Shown here in pieces: positions 18,086-26,988 of a stretch of DNA of 64,000 nucleotides. Each line of letters begins with the position of its first letter. The first letter of the stretch is position 1. Where the stretch lies: NCBI RefSeq assembly GCF_000517105.1, contig NZ_KI912148.1, positions 1,420,518 through 1,484,517 on the forward strand. Reading direction: 5' to 3'. The stretch is from Fischerella sp. PCC 9605 (lineage in GTDB: Bacteria > Cyanobacteriota > Cyanobacteriia > Cyanobacteriales > Nostocaceae). A model generated the notes under the pieces. It was not told the origin of the DNA. It saw only the letters and a list, made by a program, of their open reading frames with translations, and made no database searches. The translations under genes and the position numbers were made by a program.

Positions 18086-19594
18086 CTAAGACGAACTAGA
18101 GATGAAAGTTTTGTAGGTGGAATTACACGAATGGATAGCTCTGAGTCTGCCGTTATATAAATGCTTACTAAAGTAAATGCGATACAATTCTCGACTAATA
18201 GTTATTCCATCCATGTGAAACTTCACCAATCCCATGCTCTCTAATTGATGAGCAACAACTGGTTCTAGGAATATACTGCTTTCTGATGAGAGCAGAACTT
18301 CAAGAGCTTCTGTTAAAATCGGGTTTTCTTGCAGATTTGCTAATAGTCGTCGCAAATGAGTGCGATAAATACCCACTTCTGTAGCCGCTTGTTGTAACAG
18401 TTCTGATAACGTCACTTCTTGACGGCAAAGGTAATAAAGAGCAATCCGTATCAAAGCCGGATGTCCTCCAACCATTGCCATTAGTTGCTCAGCTTCATTG
18501 TTCTGTCGCCAATTAAGTCCATGACGTTCTGCCAATTCCTCTACTTGGGAATGGGTAAACTCTGGTAATTGCAGTGGTAATCCTATATTGCAAGGTGATT
18601 GATAGAGATTTAAGGGAATATAAGATTCTGTAGAATAAGTGACGACTAAGCGTAGTTTTTGCCAAGTCTCCTCTTGTTGAGCTTCCTCATGCCAAGAACG
18701 CAGCAGGGATAAAAATTCTTGAGCTAATTCAGGGCATTTAAAAATCCGATTTACTTCATTTAATGCCAGAACAACAGGAGTTTCTACAGACTCCAGTAGG
18801 TAATTTTTGAAGTATAAGCTACAGCTCACCTTGCTGCCAGTTTCCCGATCCCAGTATTCGTCTAGATTCGGCTCCAGATTCAATTGTACAGAGGCACTCT
18901 TGCATAACCACCGCAAGAATTTGTCAAGGTTGCTGAGAATAGCAACATCAACTTGATTGATATCCAAACTCACAATCCGATAACCCAAAGCTTTTGAGCG
19001 TGCCAAAACCCTAAACATGAGAGATGTTTTTCCCATTTCTTTAGGTGCTTTTATATGAATGACACATCCTGGTTGGGTAATTTCTCGATAAGCCAATTCT
19101 TCAATAGGGGGACGAGGAATGTAATAAATTGAGTCCAATGGCACTGGTCCACTGGGATATTTCAAAACTGCTGCTAGAGGTTGGTAGCAAGTTGAATTTT
19201 TGATTAACTTTTGTGTTTGTCGTTCTGATTCAACAATGTAATCTTCGGATGAGTAAATATCTACAGTTTCTTGGTTTTCTAACGCATGGATATATTCAAA
19301 TGATTTGTTTAAATCATTACTTTTATCTGAGCATGTGTAATCCTCTTTTCTTAAATCGAGGTTAAAGGCACCAAAACAAAATTTCAGAGTACGTTGATCT
19401 AGTCCAGTAGTAAGAGACCACAATCGGCTGATAGTTTTGGTAGAAACTTTCATCCGCTCGCTGAGTTCTTCTTGAGTAAAACGTTCTCCATTTTTCTCCT
19501 GTATTTCTGCTGATTCAATCGCTGCTTGCAATCGTTTAAGACCTGCGGCAGTTAAAATTACACCACGAATGCGTTTTGATTTTTGATGTTCCAT
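18086..19594 (-). CDS. HTH plus AAA-like ATPase with altered Walker B
   Basis: This is a 502-residue protein. The N-terminus (about 8-80) is the small helix-turn-helix module seen at the front of many cyanobacterial STAND proteins (GVILTAAGLKRLQAA, then FTQEELSERMKVSTKTISR). After a linker comes an AAA-like domain with a P-loop variant APKEMGKTS. The expected Walker B Asp-Glu-Val-Asp is NEVN here (LALNEVNRIF; codons AAT GAA GTA AAT). A winged-helix-like region with GGHPALIRIALYYL follows. ATP binding looks intact but hydrolysis may be impaired. There is no effector or sensor repeat domain. It could be a regulator or an adaptor for the downstream ATPase. Confidence 0.8.
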   Translation of the reverse strand: MEHQKSKRIRGVILTAAGLKRLQAAIESAEIQEKNGERFTQEELSERMKVSTKTISRLWSLTTGLDQRTLKFCFGAFNLDLRKEDYTCSDKSNDLNKSFEYIHALENQETVDIYSSEDYIVESERQTQKLIKNSTCYQPLAAVLKYPSGPVPLDSIYYIPRPPIEELAYREITQPGCVIHIKAPKEMGKTSLMFRVLARSKALGYRIVSLDINQVDVAILSNLDKFLRWLCKSASVQLNLEPNLDEYWDRETGSKVSCSLYFKNYLLESVETPVVLALNEVNRIFKCPELAQEFLSLLRSWHEEAQQEETWQKLRLVVTYSTESYIPLNLYQSPCNIGLPLQLPEFTHSQVEELAERHGLNWRQNNEAEQLMAMVGGHPALIRIALYYLCRQEVTLSELLQQAATEVGIYRTHLRRLLANLQENPILTEALEVLLSSESSIFLEPVVAHQLESMGLVKFHMDGITISRELYRIYFSKHLYNGRLRAIHSCNSTYKTFISSSS

Positions 19595-20124
19595 ATACCT
19601 GTAGATAGATGTTTATCTACTTCAATTGATATATGCAAATCTAGGCAATTAGGAATACGTACACCTTATTGTAACTGGAACTGAGGGTTGCAACGCTTTT
19701 TTAAAAATAAACAATATATTAATATCAAGCTGACTCACAGATCAAATGTCTAAATACATAAACTATTGTTATATTGATTACAATTTATCTTGTGATTTAA
19801 AGCCATTTAATATAAAAATCAAATTATGATAATGATTTACGGAATTTTGTATAAACACATAAGAATACATTTAGGAAAGCATGTAGAGGAGCAAATTATA
19901 AATTATTCCTTGCTGCATATAACATGCTTAGTCTAATTCGCAATTTCTATCCGCACATGTAATAAGAAAGAAATTTTCCGAATTTAGTACTTACTTATAA
20001 CCAAACTCAAGCTATCAATAAATTCCGAATGATAATTGTAATAAAAGTATCTTGGAGATTGTGAATTGATCAACAGTTGTTGGTGTGGAATTTTGTACTA
20101 AGTAAATGAAATTTTCAAGACATT
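19595..20124. other. AT-rich spacer, nothing recognised
   Basis: This is 530 bases between two minus-strand genes. I see no reading frame, tandem repeat or terminator that I could defend. Confidence 0.6.
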
Positions 20125-21519
20125 CTAAGTATTCATCCGCTCGTAAATTGCAGATGCAGATGGTGAGAAGCGTGTTAAATAGCTAAAAATCCAAAACTTG
20201 ATGCACGAATCAATGATTACAGGAACTGTAGCAATGAACGTTTTGACAGCCGCCTCATTTTCCGGAAGTCCGAAGTGATGAGTAAAGCTTTGCAACAGCA
20301 CGTCCCATCCTTCTGCTGAGTGGAACCCAACAAACATATCAGTAATCAGGATGAAGAGAAAGACTTTGGTGGGATCGCCGAGACTTAGAAAAGTTCGATT
20401 GGAAAAATTCCTGATTGCTGCTAGCTTACTTCTGTTAAAGTAGACTAGTCCAGCAAAACTAACCAAAGCTATACCATCAGCTAAAAGATTTTTGATACCG
20501 TTCAGTTCTTCTTCACGTGATTCTCGCCAGAGGTCGATAGCTGCTTCCTCAAGCCGCTGATGTTGCTCAGTTTGAGTCATTGGTGGTACTATCCCCAGTA
20601 GCTGTTGAATTTCCAGACCCACTTTGATAGCGCTAAATTCTGCTACAAAGTTTTCCTGGATTTCTCTACTCAGTTCAATTTTAGTCGGATTTTTATCACT
20701 GTAATTACCAAGTAAAGGTTCAAAAATCAAATTTTTAGTGACCATTTGAACCAAAATAGGAACTATTAATAATATCAGTAGCCAGCGAATGGCCATTCTA
20801 TCTTGTTTACGACGCAGTCTAATTTCTCTGACAACTTGCTGTTCGTATTCTGGCGTAAGTTCCTTACCTAAAGAAAATCCTCCCAAAAAAAAGCCTGAAC
20901 GATTCCGTTTATTTTGGTTGGAATTAGCTTCTATTGTTGGGATATCAATTGTTCTAGCGATCGCTTCTTGGTTAGTTTCTTGATTAGAAACAGGAAGTTT
21001 TTCAGAAGTAGGAGTTATAGGCTTAGAAATTTCAGGACTAATTACAGGAATTTCTTCTTCCGCTTCTGAAACTTCCCGATATTTACTAACAACTGAATCA
21101 ATAAAATTCAGCTTTTCCAAAATTACAGATTCTTCTAAGCTGGCAGTCACAGTGTTAGCTGGCTGTTGTTCCTCATTAACCGCAGTGATAATTAGTGGTT
21201 GTGCTGAGGTATTTTGGTTGGCATCTTCCTCTAAAGGCTGATTGCGTAAAAAGTAACTACCAAGGCGGAATTGAGCTAGATTAACGCGGATTCTCCAGAG
21301 TTGGCGATCGCGTAAACTTTGCACATAATCAAAAAATGTTTTGCTTTGCTTAGAAGTATAGACAATTTTACCCCCATTAAAATATTTATCTTCAATAGCT
21401 TTAATCTCTTGCGCTCCTTTATATGCTTCTTCTAGTAGATGGAACTGCCGCTGATTTAACCAAGAATTAAATCTATTTATGTATTGATTGAAATTTGGTC
21501 TTTTTATATTTATATTCAT
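20125..21519 (-). CDS. pxcA: proton extrusion protein PxcA (CemA family)
   Basis: This 464-residue inner-membrane protein is of the CemA/PxcA family, which drives light-dependent proton release and supports inorganic carbon uptake in cyanobacteria and chloroplasts. The N-terminal third is soluble and polar. Membrane helices follow at about 243-262 (WLLILLIVPILVQMV), then near 345-360, 378-400 and 430-450, with the GDPTKVFLFILITDMFVGFHS and CIKFWIFSYLTR stretches typical of the C-terminal core. The length matches cyanobacterial members of about 450 residues rather than short CemA. Its start is at an ATG just beyond a heptamer repeat spacer. Confidence 0.88.
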   Translation of the reverse strand: MNINIKRPNFNQYINRFNSWLNQRQFHLLEEAYKGAQEIKAIEDKYFNGGKIVYTSKQSKTFFDYVQSLRDRQLWRIRVNLAQFRLGSYFLRNQPLEEDANQNTSAQPLIITAVNEEQQPANTVTASLEESVILEKLNFIDSVVSKYREVSEAEEEIPVISPEISKPITPTSEKLPVSNQETNQEAIARTIDIPTIEANSNQNKRNRSGFFLGGFSLGKELTPEYEQQVVREIRLRRKQDRMAIRWLLILLIVPILVQMVTKNLIFEPLLGNYSDKNPTKIELSREIQENFVAEFSAIKVGLEIQQLLGIVPPMTQTEQHQRLEEAAIDLWRESREEELNGIKNLLADGIALVSFAGLVYFNRSKLAAIRNFSNRTFLSLGDPTKVFLFILITDMFVGFHSAEGWDVLLQSFTHHFGLPENEAAVKTFIATVPVIIDSCIKFWIFSYLTRFSPSASAIYERMNT

Positions 21520-21540
21520 ATCCTGCCATTGACAGACAAA

Positions 21541-21603
21541 TCACCTGTTTCGTTGTTTGTTGTTTGTTGTTTGGAAGCGCCAACAACCAACCACCAACAA
21601 CCA
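21541..21603. repeat. heptamer repeat spacer
   Basis: TTTGTTG/TTTGTTG units on one side and CCAACAACCAACCAC units on the other form a loose inverted arrangement between pxcA and the next gene. Confidence 0.65.
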
Positions 21604-21604
21604 A

Positions 21605-21838
21605 CTACTTCTGCCTCAATTCTTCCTCATCTCGTTGCTTTTTTAATTGCCGCAATGCTTCCTGACTTGCTCCAACTAATAATCCCCCGATCGCGCCTAC
21701 AGTGGCGTAAGTGCGATCTAAGTTCTGATACCTGCTACTGGTATAGGGAGTACGAAAAATCTTGGCAAGTACTAAACAGATTCCAGCACCCACCAAGGCA
21801 GTTATTACACCTGAGAAAATGATGCGTTTGATGTTCAT
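21605..21838 (-). CDS. small conserved membrane protein
   Basis: This 77-residue protein has two hydrophobic helices (IIFSGVITALVGAGICLVLA and a glycine-rich TYATVGAIGGLLVGAS) and a charged C-terminal helix QLKKQRDEEELRQK. The regular hydrophobic/charged pattern supports a real gene of a cyanobacterial hypothetical family. It lies between pxcA and the RND pump on the same strand, bounded on both sides by heptamer repeats. No function is known to me. Confidence 0.7.
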   Translation of the reverse strand: MNIKRIIFSGVITALVGAGICLVLAKIFRTPYTSSRYQNLDRTYATVGAIGGLLVGASQEALRQLKKQRDEEELRQK

Positions 21839-21840
21839 AC

Positions 21841-21950
21841 TCCCTTAGTCAGTAGTCATTAGTCATTGGTCAATAGTTAGTGGTTAGTAATTTAGTGGTT
21901 ATTCTGCCCATCTCCCCACTCCCCAACTCCCCCACTCTTCCTCTGCTTTC
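21841..21950. repeat. composite heptamer repeat module
   Basis: In order: AGTCATTAGTCATTGGTCA-type units, TAGTTAGTGGTTAGT units, then a C-rich CCCCACTCCCCAAC tract. The block lies between the small membrane protein and the RND pump gene and has the same internal order as the block at 30441-30586. Confidence 0.75.
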
Positions 21951-21955
21951 TTGCT

Positions 21956-24900
21956 TCACTCACTCTGGAACCTGGGAGCTGGCTGTGTTTGCTGTAGTTC
22001 AGGATGAGCCGCTGAATCAGAAGTTGAAGAATCTAGATGCTCTGGTGGTTGAGGAGGTTTACCACTCAAGAAGCGGTCTTCCAAACCTTTAATTACTACA
22101 TACAACACTGGTACAACTAGCAATGCTAAAACTGTATTCAATAGCAAACCACCAAACAGTGCTGTACCCAGTGAAACACGGGATGCAGCGCCTGCACCAC
22201 TGGCAATAACAAGGGGCCAAAATCCAGCCAAAGCAGCCGCTGCTGTCATCACAATTGGGCGGAAGCGTTCTTCTGCGGCTGTGACAGCTGCCTTCACAAG
22301 GCTCATGCCTTGTTCGCGGCCAAGGTTGGCAAACTCCACGATTAGAATGGCGTTTTTTGCCGCCAAACCAATCAACATTACTAATGCGATGTTTGCATAA
22401 ACATCGTTGATGAGACTCCGGAGATCAAGCGCAACCAACGCTCCCAATAGCGCCAAGGGTACCGTCAGTAGAATAATCAACGGGTCAATGTAACTCTCAT
22501 ACTGAGCAGCAAGGGTGAGGAACACCATGATGATCCCGAACAAGAAGATGAGAGCGCCAAGGCTACCAGCTGAAAGCTGCTCCTTCGCTAACCCAATCCA
22601 GTCACTACCAATTCCTGGCACCGCTGCTTGTTTGACTGTCTCATCCATTGCTTGCAGCGCCTGTCCGCTACTATAGCCTGGTGCTTCTTGTCCTTGAATA
22701 TTGATGGAGCGATAGCCGTTGTAGTGGTTAATAATTTGCGGGCCGGTAATTGGCGTCAGCGTTGCTAGCTCTCCAAGAGAAACCATCTTGTTATCTCGGG
22801 AGCGGACGTAGAGTTTGTTGATGTCGTCTGGAGAATTGCGGTAGTTTCCATCTGCTTGTACGTACACTTTATAGCTACGGGTTCCCAGAGTGAAATCGTT
22901 GACATAACTGGAACCAATCGCCGCACTCAAGGTTTGCAAGGCTTGTTGGAAGTCTACATTTAGAGCTTCTAGTTTGTTGCGGTCGATGTTAATTTCAAGT
23001 TGGGGTGTGCCAGCAGTGAACTGGGTGTAAACTTGTCCCTGCAATGCAGGTTTTTGGTTAGCTTTGGCAATGATGTCATTGGCGATCGCCAAAAAGTTAT
23101 CAATCGAGAATTTGCCACCTGTTTTGTCCTGAAGTTGCAATTCAAAACCACCTTGAGCACTAAATCCTGGGATTGGTGGGATATTGAATGCAAATACTTT
23201 GGCGTCCTGAATTTGGGCAAGTTTCTGGTTCAAGCGTTTCACGACGCCATCAACGCTTGCCTCTTTTGTGGTTCGTTCTTCCCAAGGTTGAAGCTTGACA
23301 AAGAATAAACCTTGGTTTGGCCCTGCCCCACTTAGACCTGCACCTGTAGCAGTGAAGTAAGTTTCAACCTCGGGAATCTCACCTAGTGCTTTTTGAACTT
23401 GGTTTGCTACCTTGTCGGTGTAACTCAGGGAAACGCCATCAGGTGCCTGGATGATTCCTAAGAAAACTCCTTGGTCTTCATTAGGCACAAAGCCCGTAGG
23501 TACATGACCGAACATGTAGTAAGTAGCGAACAAGCCTGCTACAAATACCGCCATGACTATATAGCGGATACCGATGAGAAACTTCACAAAGGATTTGTAT
23601 TGACCAATAAACCAGTTCAAGAACCGATTAAACTTTCTGAAAAACCAGTTCAGCGGCCCCCTTCCTTCAGCATGTTGCGATCGCAGCAGAATTGCGGACA
23701 TGCTAGGGCTGAAACTGAGAGCGTTGAAACAGGAAACAGCGATCGAAAAAGCAATCACCAAAGCAAACTGCTGATACAACTTTCCTGTTGAACCAGGAAA
23801 AAATGCTACCGGAATAAATACCGCCATCAATACCAAAGACATGGAAATGATAGCACCCGTCAATTCTTGCATTGCTTCAAAGGTAGCTTGCTTGGGCTTC
23901 ATACCTTGTTCCATCTTGGCAGCAACAGCCTCCACCACGATAATGGCATCATCCACCACTAGACCTGTTGCCAAAATCAAACCAAATAGAGTGAGATTAT
24001 TGATAGAGAACCCAAACAGAAAAGCAAATGCCATCGCCCCAATCAGCGATACTGGGATTGCAACCAAAGGAATGATTGTAGTGCGCCAGTCCTGCAAGAA
24101 AATAAAGATGACCAGCACCACCAGCACAAAGGCTTCCAACAAAGTTTTAAATACTTCTTCAACGGAGATTTCGATGAAAGCAGTGGTATCGTATACAACC
24201 TCCGCTTTCAACCCTGGTGGGAAATCTCTCTGCAATTCCTCCACTGTCTTGTGGATGTTTTCAGCCAAGTCCAGCGCATTACTTCCTGGTGATTGGTAAA
24301 TCGCCAGCCCCACAGCTGGTTTACCTTTCACCAACGCATTACTGTTATAGTTTTCTGCCCCAAGTTCTGCCCGACCAACATCTTTGAGGCGGATCGTTGA
24401 ACCATTACTGCCAGTTTTGATGACAAGATTCTCAAACTCAGAGGTATCTTTGAATCGACTTTGAATCCGCAGTGGCATTTGATAAGTTTGTCCTTCAGGT
24501 ACAGGTTCCTGACCGATTGAACCTGCCCCAATCACAATGTTTTGCGACTTCAGGGCATTGGCCACATCTAGAGTTGTCAGTCCTCGACTCGCCAGTGCAT
24601 TCGGATCGAGCCAAAGTCGCATGGCGTTTGGCTTGTCACCAAAAGTACTGATATCCCCGACTCCTGGAACCCGCTTGAGTACATCGGTAACGTAGAGATC
24701 CAGGTAATTACCAATAAAGATGCCATCATATTCGCCATTTTCGGCATAGAAACTGTAAACTTGCAGAATACTGGTAGAAGCAGTTTTTGTGGAAACACCG
24801 AGTTGCTGCACTACAGATGGCAGTTGTGGCAGTGCTTGTGCTACTCGGTTCTGCACGTTTACTTGGTCAATATTTTTATCAGTGTTCGTAGGGAATAATA

Positions 24901-25177
24901 CTGATACTTGGCTTGTGCCTGGATAGGTATTCGAGGTCATGTATTCCATGTTCTCGACACCATTGATCTCTCGCTCCAGGATTGTGGTAACGGTGTTCTC
25001 GACCGTATCCACATCTGCACCTGTATAGCCCGCAGATACGTTCACCTGGATCGGTGCAATGTCGGGTAGATAATTAATCGGCAACAAAGGAATACAAACT
25101 GCCCCAATCAGCACAATCAGAATTGTGCAAACCGTCGTCAGCACAGGGCGTTTGATAAAATTATTGGCTACTGACAT
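21956..25177 (-). CDS. RND efflux pump permease (HAE1 family)
   Basis: This 1,073-residue protein is full length for the AcrB-like family. It has N-terminal helix 1 (RPVLTTVCTILIVLIG), two large periplasmic loops, helix 4 with the proton-relay Asp pair (GLVVDDAIIVVEA), helix 10 with the conserved Lys (GLAAKNAILIVEF), and a proline/glutamine-rich cytoplasmic tail. It exports amphiphilic compounds from the membrane or periplasm using the proton gradient. It starts 12 bases after the stop of its adaptor gene, with a GGAG-type site before the ATG. No outer-membrane channel gene is adjacent, so a TolC elsewhere is expected. Confidence 0.95.
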   Translation of the reverse strand: MSVANNFIKRPVLTTVCTILIVLIGAVCIPLLPINYLPDIAPIQVNVSAGYTGADVDTVENTVTTILEREINGVENMEYMTSNTYPGTSQVSVLFPTNTDKNIDQVNVQNRVAQALPQLPSVVQQLGVSTKTASTSILQVYSFYAENGEYDGIFIGNYLDLYVTDVLKRVPGVGDISTFGDKPNAMRLWLDPNALASRGLTTLDVANALKSQNIVIGAGSIGQEPVPEGQTYQMPLRIQSRFKDTSEFENLVIKTGSNGSTIRLKDVGRAELGAENYNSNALVKGKPAVGLAIYQSPGSNALDLAENIHKTVEELQRDFPPGLKAEVVYDTTAFIEISVEEVFKTLLEAFVLVVLVIFIFLQDWRTTIIPLVAIPVSLIGAMAFAFLFGFSINNLTLFGLILATGLVVDDAIIVVEAVAAKMEQGMKPKQATFEAMQELTGAIISMSLVLMAVFIPVAFFPGSTGKLYQQFALVIAFSIAVSCFNALSFSPSMSAILLRSQHAEGRGPLNWFFRKFNRFLNWFIGQYKSFVKFLIGIRYIVMAVFVAGLFATYYMFGHVPTGFVPNEDQGVFLGIIQAPDGVSLSYTDKVANQVQKALGEIPEVETYFTATGAGLSGAGPNQGLFFVKLQPWEERTTKEASVDGVVKRLNQKLAQIQDAKVFAFNIPPIPGFSAQGGFELQLQDKTGGKFSIDNFLAIANDIIAKANQKPALQGQVYTQFTAGTPQLEINIDRNKLEALNVDFQQALQTLSAAIGSSYVNDFTLGTRSYKVYVQADGNYRNSPDDINKLYVRSRDNKMVSLGELATLTPITGPQIINHYNGYRSINIQGQEAPGYSSGQALQAMDETVKQAAVPGIGSDWIGLAKEQLSAGSLGALIFLFGIIMVFLTLAAQYESYIDPLIILLTVPLALLGALVALDLRSLINDVYANIALVMLIGLAAKNAILIVEFANLGREQGMSLVKAAVTAAEERFRPIVMTAAAALAGFWPLVIASGAGAASRVSLGTALFGGLLLNTVLALLVVPVLYVVIKGLEDRFLSGKPPQPPEHLDSSTSDSAAHPELQQTQPAPRFQSE

Positions 25178-25189
25178 CCTCTTTTGCTC

Positions 25190-26461
25190 CTACGACTCCG
25201 GTTGAACGGGGGCGTTATCCTTCAACTTCAGGATATTTGACGTTGCAATCTTTTCCCCAGATTTCAAACCTTCCAGCACCTGATAACTTTGTTCTTGAAC
25301 GTCACCCAACTTCACTTGGCGTTGGCGTACTATTTGCTGAGTTTTGCCATCTTGTGTAGTTTGTTCTTCCACTACAAACACAAAGCTTGTACCGCCAATC
25401 CTAGAGATTGCAGTAGTCGGAACCAAAAAACCAGCTTTTTTATCCCAAACCACCTTTGCCTGCACGTATTGCCCGTCCCGCAACCTACCACTATTGGGAA
25501 AGCGGGCTTTGACCAAGATGGATTGCTGAGTGGGATCTACCCTGGGAGAGATGAAGTTAATCTTCCCAGTTGCTGACTGCTTTTGGGTCGTGGGATCGAA
25601 TAACTGTACTGGCAATCCTGGGCGTAGTTGGGCTGAACGGTTGGAGGGAATCCAAATGTTAAGATCCAGAGAGTCGTTTTTAGTAATAGTCGTAATTGTT
25701 TGTCCTGTAGTGATGTAATCTCCCACCTTCACTGGAATATCACCAATTGATCCGGCAATGGGCGCGGCTACTTCCTTAAAGTTCACACTTACGCTGGCAA
25801 CATCAGCTTGTGCCTGGGCTTGTTGAATAGCTGCTTCCGCCTGTTTAATTTGAGCTTGAGCCGCTGTCACCTGCTTTTGGGCAGTTGTGACTTTATTTTT
25901 TGCTGTTGCCAAGTTATTGGCTGCCTCGTCTGCTTGGTATTGACCAATTGCTCCCTGACTGACTAGAAATTTTGCCCGTTGATTGTTAGTGTTTGCCAAT
26001 TGATAGTCTGATTGAGCAGTAGCTAGCTGTGCCTGTGCCACTTGCAGTTGCTGTTGGGCTGTGTTGTAGGCTGCTTTTGCCTCACTAATACCAGCTTGAG
26101 CGCCTTGTAATTGCGGTACTGTTTGATCGGGTTCGAGCGACAGGATCGATTTACCTTGTTGGATGCGATCGCCCTCTTTAACTTTAATTGCCTTGATTCG
26201 TCCCTGGATTTCTGGTTTAACTTCAACTCGTTGAGATGCTTGCAGATTTCCAAGAAAATCAGAACTATTTACTAGCGTTTCTTTTTCTAGTGTCGCCACT
26301 TTCACTGGTGTTAAGGGAGTAGCGGTAGCCTCCGCAGAAGAATCTTCTTTACCGCAAGCTGTAGCCAATCCAGAAACAAGAAGCGTTACTCCTAACACTG
26401 TGGGGATAACAGAGCTATTCACTTGACTTTTAATATTTGGCTTATGAATATGCTTCAACAT
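25190..26461 (-). CDS. RND membrane-fusion (adaptor) lipoprotein
   Basis: This 423-residue periplasmic adaptor begins with a signal peptide ending in a lipobox (SGLATAC), so it should be anchored by a lipidated Cys. The order is typical: half lipoyl motif (VEVKPEIQGRIKAIKVKEGD), an unusually long alanine/glutamine-rich coiled-coil hairpin (about 120-220), second lipoyl half (APIAGSIGDIPVKVGDYI), then a beta-barrel and membrane-proximal domain. It is the first gene of the operon with the RND permease, to which it would couple an outer-membrane channel. No regulator gene is directly attached. Confidence 0.93.
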   Translation of the reverse strand: MLKHIHKPNIKSQVNSSVIPTVLGVTLLVSGLATACGKEDSSAEATATPLTPVKVATLEKETLVNSSDFLGNLQASQRVEVKPEIQGRIKAIKVKEGDRIQQGKSILSLEPDQTVPQLQGAQAGISEAKAAYNTAQQQLQVAQAQLATAQSDYQLANTNNQRAKFLVSQGAIGQYQADEAANNLATAKNKVTTAQKQVTAAQAQIKQAEAAIQQAQAQADVASVSVNFKEVAAPIAGSIGDIPVKVGDYITTGQTITTITKNDSLDLNIWIPSNRSAQLRPGLPVQLFDPTTQKQSATGKINFISPRVDPTQQSILVKARFPNSGRLRDGQYVQAKVVWDKKAGFLVPTTAISRIGGTSFVFVVEEQTTQDGKTQQIVRQRQVKLGDVQEQSYQVLEGLKSGEKIATSNILKLKDNAPVQPES

Positions 26462-26988
26462 TGTAGTGATTAGATTTCCTTAGCATCTGAATCAGGATAT
26501 TGGAGTTGATAAGCTAATCTGCACCATAAAACCTAATGTAAGCAAGGTGATGAGCTTTTTACCTATCCCTCTACAACTCGTAACAAAATAGGACTAAAAC
26601 GTTAGCGAAAAGCTAAATATTCAATCTCTCAATCTACTGAAATTTTTAGGAATTAACTAAATTTAAAACCTCGGATTTTAACTAAGGTTATTTTAAATTT
26701 TACGCCAGTGCATTGCATTATAGATACGCCAGTTAAGACAGATAAGTCAGTCAGTTAAGCTATTTAAATGCAATATTCAATTACCTTTTGTAGCGATTAA
26801 GACGATAAAATTAATTAAAAATACGATGGCGATCGCCAGATAAATTTTAGTGAAAAGATACTCCTAAAAAGAAGTAAGATTGCAAGCGTTCTTTTCAGTC
26901 ATGCAGTTAGGGTAGTAAATATATGCAGGCGATCGCGATCGTTGCAAACAAACATACACAATCATTGATGTGATGACATTAATTCTAT
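26462..26988. other. spacer upstream of the efflux operon
   Basis: This is 527 bases containing the promoter side of the adaptor gene. I see HIP1 sites near 26829 and 26931 but no gene or repeat that I can support. Confidence 0.55.

Noticed and set aside
7298-26461. Complete tripartite efflux systems
   Set aside because: Neither RND locus has an outer-membrane channel gene, and the first has no adaptor either.
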